From positions 2,542,001 to 2,606,000 of the forward strand of contig NZ_CP040695.2 of assembly GCF_005954645.2 (NCBI RefSeq): a DNA stretch of 64,000 nt. The letters are read 5' to 3'. The position numbers and the translations under genes were made by a program. Origin of the DNA: Nocardioides sp. S-1144. GTDB lineage: Bacteria > Actinomycetota > Actinomycetes > Propionibacteriales > Nocardioidaceae. Numbering within the stretch: the stretch's first letter is position 1; every line of letters starts with the position of its first letter. The notes below the pieces were generated by a model. The model was not told where the DNA came from and did not search any database. It was given only the letters and a program-made list of their open reading frames with translations. This document shows, in pieces, positions 25,556 to 35,393 of this stretch.

Positions 25556-26673
25556 AGGTCATGACGATCGTCGGCACGCGACCCGAGATCATCCGACTCG
25601 CCTGCGTCATCGACCGCCTCGACAAGACGGCCGGCATCGAGCACGTGCTGGTCCACACCGGACAGAACTACGACTACGCCCTCAACCAGGTCTTCTTCGA
25701 CGACCTCGGACTGCGAGCTCCGGACCACTACCTCGGCGTCGACACCAGCAGCCTCGGGGCCGTGCTGGGCGGTGTCCTGATCGGAACCGAGAAGGTGCTG
25801 CTCGAGGAGAAGCCGGACGCGCTGCTCGTCCTGGGCGACACCAACTCGTGCATCGCCACCGTGATGGCCAAGCGCATGCGCATCCCGACCTACCACATGG
25901 AGGCTGGCAACCGCTGCTTCGACGAGAACGTCCCCGAGGAAACGAACCGTCGCCTCGTGGACCACGTCGCTGACTTCAACCTTGCCTACACCGAGCACGC
26001 GCGTCGCAACCTGCTCGCGGAGGGCCTCCACCCCCGCCGGGTCCTCGTCACCGGGTCGCCGATGCGCGAGGTGCTCGACAAGTTCCGGCCCCAGATCGAG
26101 GCCTCCGACGCACTGGCGCGGCTCGGCCTCACCCGGGGCGACTACTTCCTGGTCAGCGCGCACCGCGAGGAGAACGTCGACCTGCCCGAGCGTCTGCAGC
26201 TGCTCCTGGACTGCCTCGTGGCGGTGCGGGACCAGCACGGCAAGCGCATCGTTGTCTCCACCCACCCGCGGACGCGCAAGCGGATCGAGGCGCTCGACAC
26301 CGACCGGGACCTGACCGGGATCGACTTCATGGAGCCCTTCGGATTCCACGACTACAACAAGCTCCAGCTCGAGGCAGCCTGTGTCCTCTCGGACTCGGGC
26401 ACCATCTCGGAGGAGTCGTCGATCCTGGGCTTCCCCGCGATCACCCTGCGCGACTCGATCGAGCGTCCGGAGGCTCTCGACAGCGGCACGATCATGATGA
26501 CCGGACTTAGGGAGAACGACGTCCTCCGGGCCGTCGGCATCGCCATCCACGACGGAGCAATCACGTCGTCGGCCCCTGCTGGTTACGAGGTGGGCGACGT
26601 CAGCAACAGGGTGGTGCGCTTCATCGCCTCGACCGCCGCTCGACACCACGCGTGGTCGGGGATACGACAATGA
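25552..26673 (+). CDS. capG: UDP-HexNAc 2-epimerase (CapG/FnlC-like)
   Basis: 373 residues, WecB superfamily. Motifs: IVGTRPEIIRL at 6-16, HTGQNYDYALNQVFF, LGDTNSC, MEAGNRCFDENVPEE and SDSGTISEESSILGFP. MEAGNRCFDENVPEE is more like FnlC/CapG than the plain WecB form, and its position after capE and capF fits the last step to UDP-L-FucNAc. Its 3' end overlaps the next glycosyltransferase start by 4 nt. Confidence 0.94.
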   Translation: MKVMTIVGTRPEIIRLACVIDRLDKTAGIEHVLVHTGQNYDYALNQVFFDDLGLRAPDHYLGVDTSSLGAVLGGVLIGTEKVLLEEKPDALLVLGDTNSCIATVMAKRMRIPTYHMEAGNRCFDENVPEETNRRLVDHVADFNLAYTEHARRNLLAEGLHPRRVLVTGSPMREVLDKFRPQIEASDALARLGLTRGDYFLVSAHREENVDLPERLQLLLDCLVAVRDQHGKRIVVSTHPRTRKRIEALDTDRDLTGIDFMEPFGFHDYNKLQLEAACVLSDSGTISEESSILGFPAITLRDSIERPEALDSGTIMMTGLRENDVLRAVGIAIHDGAITSSAPAGYEVGDVSNRVVRFIASTAARHHAWSGIRQ

Positions 26674-27833
26674 CGTCCTCGCTGAAGACCAAGCGCATCT
26701 TGATCGCCTCGGACGTGCGCGGTGTCCGAACCGAGGTGGGAGTTGCCGCCACGCACCCAGCGGGCCTGTACTCGAACTTCCTCACCATAGCCGCGCCGTT
26801 CCAGAGCGGCACCGTCATCTCGCGCGACGCCACTCGCTCTCGAGCGACCGAGTCGCCCGGTGGGCTGATGACGGGCGAGCTCGTGTCCTACCGAGGAGTG
26901 CCCGACTACGCGTCGGTCGCGGGCCTGGCGCGAACGGCGCCGGCAACGGTGCTGAGGGTCTGGAGCGCACTTCGTGAACACGACGTGGCATACGTCCGAC
27001 TGCCTGAGCCACTGTCGATCATCGTCGGCATCCTGGCGCTGGTCCGTCGCCGCCCGCTGGTGGTCAATATGGTGGCCGATCCACGGACGCTCGGGGGCGA
27101 TGGCGCGCGATCTGTAGTCCGGTGGCTTCTTACACGAGCAACCTCGTACCTGGTCAGACGGGCGGCCGGTGTCATCTACGTGACCCAACACCAGTTGCAG
27201 AAACACTTCCCGTGTCCCCCATCGGTACCCGCCCTCGTGCGATCGAACGTCCGGATCAACGAGGTGGCCCACCAGCCGAGGCCGGCGCCGAAGGCGAGCG
27301 CGCGGTTGCTCACGGTCGGCGTGAATTCGGGTCTGGCCAAGGGACAAGACCTGGTGATCGAGGCCGTCGCGCTGCTGCGACACGAGGGACTGCCGGTCGA
27401 GGTTGAGCTCGTCGGCAGCGGAGACCGGAGCGACTGGTTGCGCCGGCGCGCCCAGGAGCTCGGAGTCACCGAGTTCGTGACCTTGCGCGGTCACCTGGAT
27501 GATCCCGCGGAGGTCCGCGCTGCCTACGACTCGGCAGACGTGTTCTGTCTACCCTCCAGGAGCGAGGGTCTTCCTCGCGCCATGGTGGAGGCCATGGCGC
27601 GTGGACTTCCTTCCGTGGGAAGTCGCGTCGGAGGAATACCGGAGCTGGTCCCCGAGCACCGCTTGATGCGAACCCTCACGGCGAGTGACTTGGCGGCCCG
27701 TGTCCGCGAGCTCATCTCGACTGACGCCTCCTATGAGGACGCTTCACGCGACGCGATTCGACGAGCCTCCACGATTCGTGACCAGGCACGGCCCGAGAGG
27801 CTCCATGGATTCTTGGCGGAGATCCTCCGATGA
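26670..27833 (+). CDS. Glycosyltransferase family 4
   Basis: 387 residues, GT-B. The N-terminal half is divergent (MTSSLKTKRILIASDVRG). The donor-binding half is clear: LLTVGVNSGLAKGQDLVIEA, VEVELVGSGDRSDWL, then FCLPSRSEGLPRAMVEAMARG with the E-x7-E pair, and SRVGGIPELV. Acceptor and donor cannot be inferred. It is coupled to capG by ATGA and to the polymerase gene by ATGA. From here to about 35.5 kb the sequence is visibly less GC-biased at third positions than the flanks. Confidence 0.9.
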   Translation: MTSSLKTKRILIASDVRGVRTEVGVAATHPAGLYSNFLTIAAPFQSGTVISRDATRSRATESPGGLMTGELVSYRGVPDYASVAGLARTAPATVLRVWSALREHDVAYVRLPEPLSIIVGILALVRRRPLVVNMVADPRTLGGDGARSVVRWLLTRATSYLVRRAAGVIYVTQHQLQKHFPCPPSVPALVRSNVRINEVAHQPRPAPKASARLLTVGVNSGLAKGQDLVIEAVALLRHEGLPVEVELVGSGDRSDWLRRRAQELGVTEFVTLRGHLDDPAEVRAAYDSADVFCLPSRSEGLPRAMVEAMARGLPSVGSRVGGIPELVPEHRLMRTLTASDLAARVRELISTDASYEDASRDAIRRASTIRDQARPERLHGFLAEILR

Positions 27834-29263
27834 CGGTCTCGACGAGATCTGTCCACGAGCAGCAGCAACCAGTCGATGAATCTCGTGGCGCCGAGTCTCG
27901 GAGAAGGCATGCCTACCTCTTCGTGACAGTCACGGCCCTGGTCATCTTCGTCGCCATCCTCCCGGATGCTGGCCGATTCTCGCTGTTCGTCCTGGCTGTT
28001 GGTGCCGTCTTCGTGTCCGGCTTTTGCCTGCTCGCTGTCGCGCGGAATGCTGAGCGCGGGGTCTGGTCGGCTCAGCTGATCTCCCTGCTCGTGTTGATGA
28101 TCTTCCACCTCGGCGCACTTCCCGAGTTCCTGTACACAGACACGGCGGCACTGGCTCCGGTCGAACGCTTCATCCACCAACCTGAAGCGGCAACGGCTGC
28201 TTGGCTGGCGATGACCTGCGCGCTGGCTTTCACCTTCGGTTGCCTCATGGTCGATCGGGGTGCCATCGCCCGGCCCCCTCACCACAAGGACCTGCCCAGC
28301 GCATCCTTGTTCCAACGGATGGTCGCCGACGTCGGGAGCGCCCTGGCGCTGGTATCCATGGCCGCCTGGGGGCTCTTCGCCCTTCGCGCAGGTCTGGGCT
28401 TCGGATCCACCTACCAGGACTACTTACAGGCTCGCGCCCAAGCACCGCTCCAGCTGATCTACTACGGGCTGGCGGTAGGGGTGGTCTTCGCAGCGCTGGA
28501 ACGCAGGCGGTTGCTTCCCCGCCTCGCCATGGTGGCCTTCGCCGGCTTCATCGTGCTCGCCTTCCCGCTGGGACTGCGCGGGGAGGTCCTCTTCCCGCTG
28601 GCCGCGGTGAGCATCGTCCTTGGTGCGCAGCGCAGGATGCCTCGCCCACGAGTCCTTGCCATCGCCGTCGTCGCTCTACTCGTCCCGATCGGGATCGTCT
28701 CGGACACCCGCCAGGGGGCCAGTCTCGAACCCGACCAGGTGGTGACTGCCCCTACCCGAGCCTTGAGCGAGATGGGAGGGAGCCTCGCTGTGGTGCACGC
28801 CACGGTGACGTGGCACGACACCAAGGGAGAGCCGTTCTACCAGGGCGCTACCTATCTGGCACCCATCAACGACGCTTTCGTGCGCTACGCCCTCCGACAA
28901 TCTCCAACCCCGGAGTCGCAGAACCCGAATCACATGAGCACTCAGATCGCGATCAGGGTCGGGAACGTAGGCGGATCGGTCATCGGCGAGGCCTACAACA
29001 ACTTCGCCGTCCCAGGAGCACTGGTCATCATGTTCGCCTGGGGATGGGGCCTTGCGCGCCTGAACAGAGTGGCGAGCCGCGGAGGTGCGTGGCTCATCCT
29101 GACGGCGACGACGAGCTTGGTCTTTCAGATGCTGGTTCGGAACAGCTTCGCGAGTACACCGTCGGTCCTTCTGATCACGGCACTCGTACTCGCACCGGCC
29201 TGGCTACTGGGGCGCGCCGGCTCGGCACGGGCTCGTCATAGCGCCGGCGATCTCGTGCGATGA
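27830..29263 (+). CDS. O-antigen/capsule polymerase-like membrane protein (Wzy)
   Basis: 477 residues, about ten or more hydrophobic segments between residues 22 and 470 with a soluble N-terminal tail. A large loop near residues 300-370 contains HDTKGEPFYQGATYLAPI and SPTPESQNPNHMSTQIA, like the periplasmic loop of Wzy/oligosaccharide repeat unit polymerases. Sequence conservation in Wzy is poor, so the call rests on topology, length and position between a glycosyltransferase and a flippase. It would polymerise undecaprenyl-linked repeat units on the outer membrane face. Confidence 0.78.
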   Translation: MTVSTRSVHEQQQPVDESRGAESRRRHAYLFVTVTALVIFVAILPDAGRFSLFVLAVGAVFVSGFCLLAVARNAERGVWSAQLISLLVLMIFHLGALPEFLYTDTAALAPVERFIHQPEAATAAWLAMTCALAFTFGCLMVDRGAIARPPHHKDLPSASLFQRMVADVGSALALVSMAAWGLFALRAGLGFGSTYQDYLQARAQAPLQLIYYGLAVGVVFAALERRRLLPRLAMVAFAGFIVLAFPLGLRGEVLFPLAAVSIVLGAQRRMPRPRVLAIAVVALLVPIGIVSDTRQGASLEPDQVVTAPTRALSEMGGSLAVVHATVTWHDTKGEPFYQGATYLAPINDAFVRYALRQSPTPESQNPNHMSTQIAIRVGNVGGSVIGEAYNNFAVPGALVIMFAWGWGLARLNRVASRGGAWLILTATTSLVFQMLVRNSFASTPSVLLITALVLAPAWLLGRAGSARARHSAGDLVR

Positions 29264-30555
29264 CGATGCGCGTCACCCTCCTCGGAGCTACCACCGTCCG
29301 CTTCGCTGTCCTGGGCGTGGCCTTCGTGACGAGCGTCCTGGTAGCACGGAACTTGGGGGCCGAGGCCAGAGGCATCTTCCAGATCGTGTTGACCACGTCC
29401 TTGCTGGTCGCCTCGGTGGGCGGTCTCAGCGGCGAGCTTGGCTTCGCCGAGCTGTCGATTCGACGAGGCGCGATGTCGCGCCAACGTGTCCTAGGAACGC
29501 TCAGCTACTGCTCGGTCCTCTGGGGCGTCATCCTGGGTTTCCTCGCTTTTGCCACGGGACTGGGAGCACACCAGCTGAGAGACCTGCAGCTCGACCCGTT
29601 GAGTGTTCGGGCGGGACTGCTGTCGGTAGGTGGGTTCGTGACCACCACGGTTGCCAACACGTGGTTGCAGCGGGCACTGCATCTCCAAGGACGAGCCGCG
29701 GTTGCAGCCGCTTGTTCGCTCGCCGAGGTCCTGGTCGCCTTGATCGTCGTCCTGCACGGATTGGCCTCGGACTCCCTGTCCCTGCAACGGGTCTTGGTGG
29801 GGACATTGGCTGGTTCTGCTCTCGCCGCGCTGTTGGCGCTTACTGCGACCAGGTCGCCGATCTCCTCCGTGGACTTCACCGTTCTCGCACGCGGGCTGCA
29901 CGCCGGCGCGAAGTTTCACCTCTCCCAAGTCGCGCTGCAGATGCTGATGCGCTTGGATATCCTCCTGCTAGGGCTCCTGGCGGGCGCGGCAAGCGTCGGC
30001 CACTACGCGGTTGCGGTGAGTATCACTGCCCCCCTCGCTGTGCTGGCCAGCTCGATGGCGAGCACGTTCCTCAACCGCCAGTTCGTCGACTCGGACTCGG
30101 AGGCTGCCGAGTTCACCCTCAAGCTCGTCGTGGTGACCGCTGTCCTCGTCGGCGCGTTCGCACTCGTGGTCGCTGCCGTGGCTTGGCCGGCGATACCGGC
30201 ACTCTGGGGCGGGGCCTTTACGGATTCACGGATGGTGCTGGTCATACTTCTGCCCGGCGTGGTCGCGCTGGCAGCTCAGCGGCCCCTGGGACATCTCTTC
30301 GTGCGCCACGGCGCGGCGCGAGCCATGACGAGCAGAGCACTGGGGGCCCTGGCCGTTTCGGTCGTCCTGGACGTTGCCCTGATTCCTCCTTTCGGAGCTG
30401 TGGGTGCTGCTGCGGCGTGTACGTGCGCCTACCTGGTCTATGCAGCAATCTCTTGGCGCCATTTCACGATGCTCACCGGCCACACGACCCGTGATCTGTG
30501 GCACGGCTTTAACGTCTTCGACCGCACCACCGTGAACAGATGGGAACGCAAGTGA
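29260..30555 (+). CDS. Polysaccharide flippase (Wzx/MOP family)
   Basis: 431 residues with about twelve TM segments. The N-terminal VTLLGATTVRFAVLGVAFVT and LGAEARGIFQIV are typical of Wzx/MVF-type exporters, and a central MLMRLDILLLGLLAGAASVG fits the MOP fold. It is expected to flip the undecaprenyl-PP-linked repeat unit to the outer face, before the polymerase. It overlaps the upstream polymerase gene (ATGA) and the downstream glycosyltransferase gene. Confidence 0.88.
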   Translation: MTMRVTLLGATTVRFAVLGVAFVTSVLVARNLGAEARGIFQIVLTTSLLVASVGGLSGELGFAELSIRRGAMSRQRVLGTLSYCSVLWGVILGFLAFATGLGAHQLRDLQLDPLSVRAGLLSVGGFVTTTVANTWLQRALHLQGRAAVAAACSLAEVLVALIVVLHGLASDSLSLQRVLVGTLAGSALAALLALTATRSPISSVDFTVLARGLHAGAKFHLSQVALQMLMRLDILLLGLLAGAASVGHYAVAVSITAPLAVLASSMASTFLNRQFVDSDSEAAEFTLKLVVVTAVLVGAFALVVAAVAWPAIPALWGGAFTDSRMVLVILLPGVVALAAQRPLGHLFVRHGAARAMTSRALGALAVSVVLDVALIPPFGAVGAAAACTCAYLVYAAISWRHFTMLTGHTTRDLWHGFNVFDRTTVNRWERK

Positions 30556-32834
30556 GTACCCGACAGCACGTTCTGCACTTCTTCGCAAGCTTCGAACGAG
30601 GAGGTGCGGAGACGCGCACGCTCGAGGCGCTATCAACCCTGGGAGACCTTGCTCGCGACCATCGTGTCGTCGCCCTGGCGAACCCGGCAGGCCCCATGAG
30701 GGAGGAGTTCGAGGCGCTGGGTGCGCGCACTAGCTTCCACCCGCTCAAGGCAGCGTCGGGAGTGCGGACACTGTTCCACGACCTGCGGAACGCCCGGGTA
30801 GCTCACTCGCACCTCGGAGCAGTTAGTGCTCCCGTCCTCATCCTCGCGACGCTGGCGCGCGTCCCTGTTCGTGTGGCGCACTATCGCTCGGACTCGACCG
30901 TGGCGACCGACAGCTGGCGAAAGAGGATCCTGGCCCGCACGGCGAACTGCACCGTCAGGTGGCTGGCGACCGACATCATCGGGGTCTCCCCCAGTGCCCT
31001 CACCCACGGATACTCGGCGTCGTGGCATAAGGATCCGCGATGCCGGGTGATGCTGTCAGGCGTTCCGGTTCCTCCACTCCCAGGGCCAGTTCTGGATGTG
31101 CACCTGAGACAAGACCTAGATATCCCTGGGGACCATCCGGTCGTGGTACACGTCGGGCGGGACACTCCGGAGAAGAACCGAGCACGAGCGCTCGAGATCA
31201 TGGCAGCGATCGACTCCGAGCAGTGCCCGGCACACCTGGTTTTCGTGGGGAGGGATGATCCCGCAGAGCTTGACCGTCTCCGCGAGCGTGCTTCGTCGCT
31301 GGGACTGACGGGCCGGGTCCACTGGGTTGGCCAACGTACGGACTCGAGCCGGCTGCTTGCGGGTGCTGACGTGCTGCTCATGACGTCCCGTCGTGAAGGG
31401 ATGCCTGGCGTGCTGCTGGAGGCCCTGGCAGTCGGACTTCCCGTCGTTGCGAGCGACGTCCCCGGGGCAGTTCTGATCTCGAGGGCGCTCGAGGACGATG
31501 TGATGTGCTTGTCGCTCAGCAGCAACGACATCACGTGGGCCGACGCGGTCAGGTCCCAACTGGACCGCGTTGGCGGTCCAGAGGTCCGGAGGGAACGTCG
31601 GGATCGATTGGCCGAGTCTGCATTCGAGCTGTCCCGGTGCGTTGGCTCCTTCAGATCCCTCTGGCACCCCAGCATCGCCCAGCCATCCGAGCCAGCGAAG
31701 CCGAGGGTGGTCCACCTCTTCTCGCGTCTTGACACCGGCGGAGCGGAGACCAGGACCTTGGAGCTCATCGAATGGCTTGCGCAAGGCGAGGCGGTCCACG
31801 ACCAGGTAATTCTTCAGTCAGGCGGGATCGGCACCCTGACTGACAGGTATGAAAGAGCCGGCGCACGCGTGATCTCCCGTCGATTCCGGTCGCCGGGCTT
31901 CTGGTTGGCGGCTAGGCAGAACCTTCGCGATCCCAGCACCGTTGCTCTTCACCTGCACGTCAAGCGCGGTCTGTCCAAGTCCGCACTTCTTCTGCCCTTG
32001 GCTAGGTGGGGCGGAGTCCCGGTGAGGATCGTGCACTTCAGATCGGACGGGACCCATCCAATCGACCGCCGGTTGGGGCGGGCGTACGAGATGTTCTACC
32101 GGTTTCTGATCGACCGGTTGGCCACTGACATCGTGGGCGTCTCCCCGGCCGCACTGCAGCTGGGTTGGCGTGAGGACTGGTCGAGTGACCCTCGCTGTCG
32201 TGTGCTGCTGTCCGGGGTTCGGCTGGACCGCCTCGACGAGGCTGGCGACGTCGAAGGTTTTCGTCGGGAGTCGGGTGCTGCAGCAGAAGATCTGGTCCTC
32301 GTGCACGTGGGAAGGGACGTGCCGCTGAAGAACCGCGTGCGCGCGATCGAGATCCTCGGCGCCCTGACAGCCCAGGACATCGGTGCAGTGCTCGTTTTCG
32401 TCGGGCGCGACGACGAGGCGCAGCACGGTGGGCACCGATCCCTTGCGGAGGCACACGGGATCGGTCCGAGGGTCACGTTCCTCGGGACGAGAGACGACGT
32501 TCCGGCGATCCTCGCGACGGCCGACGTGCTGCTGATGACCAGCACTCAAGAAGGAATGCCCGGCGTACTCCTGGAGGCACTGGCCGTAGGAACAGTCGCT
32601 GTTGTCTCGGATCTCCCGGGAACTCGATACGTCGCGGACAGACTCCCTGGGGTCACGCTGTGCTCGCTTTCCGACGCGGACGAAGTCTGGGTGGAAGCAC
32701 TCGTCAAGAGCCAGGTTTCGCGACCCACCAAGGACGAGCTGAAAGCTGCACTGCTGACGTCTGGGTTCGACACGCGTCGGGCCGCGACGGCCTTCGTCGA
32801 CCTGTGGTCGGGTCGAACCTCGCCGCCGAACTAA
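30552..32834 (+). CDS. Tandem double glycosyltransferase (two GT4 modules)
   Basis: 760 residues, twice a normal GT4. Module 1 (about 1-375) begins HVLHFFASFERGGAETRTLEA and has VLLMTSRREGMPGVLLEALA. Module 2 (about 390-755) begins VVHLFSRLDTGGAETRTLEL and has VLLMTSTQEGMPGVLLEALA. The two share long identical stretches, including YRSDST/FRSDGT and DIIGVSPSALTHG/DIVGVSPAALQLG, so the gene arose by internal duplication. It may add two residues of the repeat unit. GTG 30552, overlapping the flippase stop as GTGA, is chosen over ATG 30540. A break or two separate genes is not indicated: the frame is open throughout. Confidence 0.88.
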   Translation: MSTRQHVLHFFASFERGGAETRTLEALSTLGDLARDHRVVALANPAGPMREEFEALGARTSFHPLKAASGVRTLFHDLRNARVAHSHLGAVSAPVLILATLARVPVRVAHYRSDSTVATDSWRKRILARTANCTVRWLATDIIGVSPSALTHGYSASWHKDPRCRVMLSGVPVPPLPGPVLDVHLRQDLDIPGDHPVVVHVGRDTPEKNRARALEIMAAIDSEQCPAHLVFVGRDDPAELDRLRERASSLGLTGRVHWVGQRTDSSRLLAGADVLLMTSRREGMPGVLLEALAVGLPVVASDVPGAVLISRALEDDVMCLSLSSNDITWADAVRSQLDRVGGPEVRRERRDRLAESAFELSRCVGSFRSLWHPSIAQPSEPAKPRVVHLFSRLDTGGAETRTLELIEWLAQGEAVHDQVILQSGGIGTLTDRYERAGARVISRRFRSPGFWLAARQNLRDPSTVALHLHVKRGLSKSALLLPLARWGGVPVRIVHFRSDGTHPIDRRLGRAYEMFYRFLIDRLATDIVGVSPAALQLGWREDWSSDPRCRVLLSGVRLDRLDEAGDVEGFRRESGAAAEDLVLVHVGRDVPLKNRVRAIEILGALTAQDIGAVLVFVGRDDEAQHGGHRSLAEAHGIGPRVTFLGTRDDVPAILATADVLLMTSTQEGMPGVLLEALAVGTVAVVSDLPGTRYVADRLPGVTLCSLSDADEVWVEALVKSQVSRPTKDELKAALLTSGFDTRRAATAFVDLWSGRTSPPN

Positions 32835-33157
32835 CGGCTCCCGCGGCCGAGTGTTCGAGAATCCCTCGCTTTTTCTCTTCCAGTGTCAGGCCTCGAAGAT
32901 GGGTGCCTTTTTCAGTGCGCCATCCCTCAACCGGTCGACCGAACGCAGGAATTTGGCCCGAGTGCCAGCCACCATGGCGTTGCCGCTCGATTGACTCCGG
33001 TGAAGTTGCGACCGTCTCCCACTGTGACACCGAGTGACCGGATGAAGAGGAGAGAGTCTCATCGCACCTCGATCATATCCACCAGCCGGTGTAGAACCAG
33101 CTCAACATGACGCTCCTATCAACGACGTGCTTTGTGCCTGCACTTCTATGACTAGAG
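32835..33157. other. Intergenic region, convergent operon ends
   Basis: 323 bp between the tandem glycosyltransferase and the convergent epimerase gene. No convincing reading frame on either strand. A weak CGAG/CTCG hairpin followed by CTTTTTCTCTT near the left end is the only structured signal. Lower GC than flanking genes. Confidence 0.5.
32856..32876 (+). terminator. Weak intrinsic terminator candidate
   Basis: CGAG-AATCC-CTCG short stem followed by CTTTTTCTC, 22 nt after the stop of the tandem glycosyltransferase. The stem is only four pairs, so termination would depend mainly on the T-rich tail. Confidence 0.3.
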
Positions 33158-34093
33158 CTAGTCGAGGTGCGACTGGGACTCGAACCAGGCCAAGGTCTGC
33201 TTCAACCCTTCTGTCAGACCGGTTGGCGCGATGTCCGGGAAGAGAGACCGCAAGACTTCGTTGTTGGCCATCGAGTGGGGAACGTCGCCGGCCCTAGGTG
33301 CACGGTGCTGCACGTCAGGCGTGATCCCACTGATCGCAGACAGCTCCTGAATGAGTTCTGTGAGATTGGTGTTGGTGCCGAAGGCCAGGTTGACCGGCTC
33401 CGGGTGGGAGACGCGACGGACCGAGGTCTCGAGCAGGACCTTGCAGACCGTCTCGACAAAGGTGAAGTCTCGGGAGTTGGAACCATCCCCGTTCACGTAG
33501 ACTGGCTCCCCGCGGAGCATGGCGTCTATCCACGTGGGGACGACCGCAGCGTAGACGTGGCCAGCACGTTGACCGGGGCCGAAGACGTTGAAGAATCGGA
33601 ACGCCACGGTCTCGAATCCGAAGGACTGCTGGAACGCAAGCGTGTACTGCTCGGTGGCGAGCTTGGTGACCGCATAGGGGCTCATGGGGCGCACCCATTC
33701 GCGTTCCGACTTCGGAAGTGCCGGATTCATGCCGTAGACCGAGCTCGATGAGGCACACATGGCATGGGTCACGTCAGCTCGCCGGGCCTGGTCGAGGAGG
33801 ACGAGGGTGCCGGTGGCGTTCACGTGATGGCTGGTGATGGGGTCGTGGATGCTTCGCGGGACGCTGCCCAGTGCGCCCAGGTGGACAATGGAGTCGACAC
33901 CGACCACCGCCCTCGACACGGCGGACTCGTCCAACAGCGATCCTTCGTGGAAGTCGACGTCGAGACCGCTCAGGTTCTCACGGAACCCGGTTGAGAGGTC
34001 GTCGAGCACACGCACTTCATGCCCTGAATCAAGAGCGTGGCGGGCGAGGTTTGATCCGATGAAGCCCGCTCCACCGGTGATGAGAATGTGCAT
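33158..34093 (-). CDS. NAD-dependent sugar epimerase (WbpP/TviC-like UDP-HexNAc(A) 4-epimerase)
   Basis: 311 residues, extended SDR. ITGGAGFIGSNLARHAL is the NAD-binding loop, LGALGSVPRSIHDPI and CASSSSVYGMNPALPKSE precede the YAVTK catalytic pair, and RFFNVFGPGQ follows. IGALGSVPRSI-type residues resemble WbpP/TviC, which act on UDP-GlcNAc or UDP-GlcNAcA. The gene for a UDP-HexNAc dehydrogenase lies 16 nt upstream in the same unit, so the pair likely makes UDP-GalNAcA. ATG 34093 was chosen at the canonical start; about 30 unrelated upstream residues were discarded. Confidence 0.88.
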   Translation of the reverse strand: MHILITGGAGFIGSNLARHALDSGHEVRVLDDLSTGFRENLSGLDVDFHEGSLLDESAVSRAVVGVDSIVHLGALGSVPRSIHDPITSHHVNATGTLVLLDQARRADVTHAMCASSSSVYGMNPALPKSEREWVRPMSPYAVTKLATEQYTLAFQQSFGFETVAFRFFNVFGPGQRAGHVYAAVVPTWIDAMLRGEPVYVNGDGSNSRDFTFVETVCKVLLETSVRRVSHPEPVNLAFGTNTNLTELIQELSAISGITPDVQHRAPRAGDVPHSMANNEVLRSLFPDIAPTGLTEGLKQTLAWFESQSHLD

Positions 34094-34109
34094 CGTTGCA
34101 ACTTTCTGG

Positions 34110-35393
34110 CTAGAGACGAAGGTCGGAGGCGTCACGGGGAAGCAGCGACTTGAGGTCGTATATGACGCTGTCCGACTGCAGCCCCCAGGCACGAACCTCC
34201 TCCGCGCTCAGCGCCGCGAACTGTCGGTGGGCTACCGCAACCACGATGCCGGCGTACGCACCCTGCTCGGGCAGGTCGACCGGGTCGATGCCGTACTCAC
34301 GTCGGGCTTCAGCCTTGTCGACCCAGGGGTCGAACACGTCGACGTCGATCCCGTACTGCTTGAGCTCGTCGACGATGTCCACGACGCGGGTGTTGCGCAG
34401 GTCCGGTGTGTTCTCCTTGAATGTGAGACCGAGCACGAGCACACGTGCCCCGCTCAGTGGAATCGCCTTCTGGGTCATCTTCTTGATCAGCTGCGAGGCG
34501 ACGAACGAACCCATCGCGTCATTGAGTCGACGCCCAGCCAGGATCAGCTCGGGGTGGTAGCCGACCGCCTGGGCCTTGTGGGTGAGGTAGTACGGGTCGA
34601 CCCCGATGCAGTGTCCACCGACGAGGCCCGGCCGGAAAGGCAGGAAGTTCCACTTGGTGCCAGCGGCTTCGAGCACGTCGAGGGTATCGATTCCCAGGCG
34701 CCCGAAAACGAGAGCCAACTCGTTGACCAACGCGATGTTGACGTCGCGCTGCGTGTTCTCGATGACCTTCGCGGCCTCGGCCACTCGGATCGAGGGGGCG
34801 AGGTGCGTCCCAGCAGTGACCACGGTCCGGTACAGGTCGTCCACGAACTCCGCCGCTGCGGGGGTCGAGCCGGATGTCACCTTCACGATGGTCTCCAGGC
34901 GGTGCACCCGATCACCGGGGTTGATGCGCTCGGGACTGTAGCCGACGTAGAAGTCCTTGTTGAAGGTGAGACCCGACAGTTGTTCCAGGAGGGGGACGCA
35001 CTCTTCCTCCGTCGCTCCCGGGTAGACCGTCGACTCGTAGATGACGACGTCGCCCACACTGAGGACGCCGGCCACGGTCCGAGTCGCCGAGAGAACCGGC
35101 CGCAAGTCCGGCTGCTTGTGCTCATCGATCGGGGTCGGCGTCGTGACGATGTACACGTTGACGCCCTGGAGGTCCTCAACAGCGGTGGTCGGGTGGAAGC
35201 TGGCCGCCTGCGTCAGCTCGTCGTCGGCAACCTCGAGAGTGCGGTCGTGCCCATTCCGAAGCTCCTGAACTCGAGTCGGGTTGATGTCGAAACCGACCAC
35301 GTCGAACTGCTTGGAGAAGCAGACTGCCAAGGGAAGGCCGACGTAGCCGAGCCCGACGACACCGATGTGGATGTCTTCTGATTGCAACTTCAT
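34110..35393 (-). CDS. UDP-N-acetyl sugar 6-dehydrogenase (WbpA/TviB-like)
   Basis: 427 residues. The NAD site is [42 protein letters not shown] and [10 protein letters not shown] are the typical UDP-sugar dehydrogenase blocks; the catalytic cysteine is in [32 protein letters not shown] is in the C-terminal domain. SPERINPGD and [16 protein letters not shown] favour the UDP-HexNAc group over UDP-glucose dehydrogenase. ATG 35393 begins [12 protein letters not shown]. It heads a two-gene unit with the epimerase. Confidence 0.92.
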   Translation of the reverse strand: MKLQSEDIHIGVVGLGYVGLPLAVCFSKQFDVVGFDINPTRVQELRNGHDRTLEVADDELTQAASFHPTTAVEDLQGVNVYIVTTPTPIDEHKQPDLRPVLSATRTVAGVLSVGDVVIYESTVYPGATEEECVPLLEQLSGLTFNKDFYVGYSPERINPGDRVHRLETIVKVTSGSTPAAAEFVDDLYRTVVTAGTHLAPSIRVAEAAKVIENTQRDVNIALVNELALVFGRLGIDTLDVLEAAGTKWNFLPFRPGLVGGHCIGVDPYYLTHKAQAVGYHPELILAGRRLNDAMGSFVASQLIKKMTQKAIPLSGARVLVLGLTFKENTPDLRNTRVVDIVDELKQYGIDVDVFDPWVDKAEARREYGIDPVDLPEQGAYAGIVVAVAHRQFAALSAEEVRAWGLQSDSVIYDLKSLLPRDASDLRL

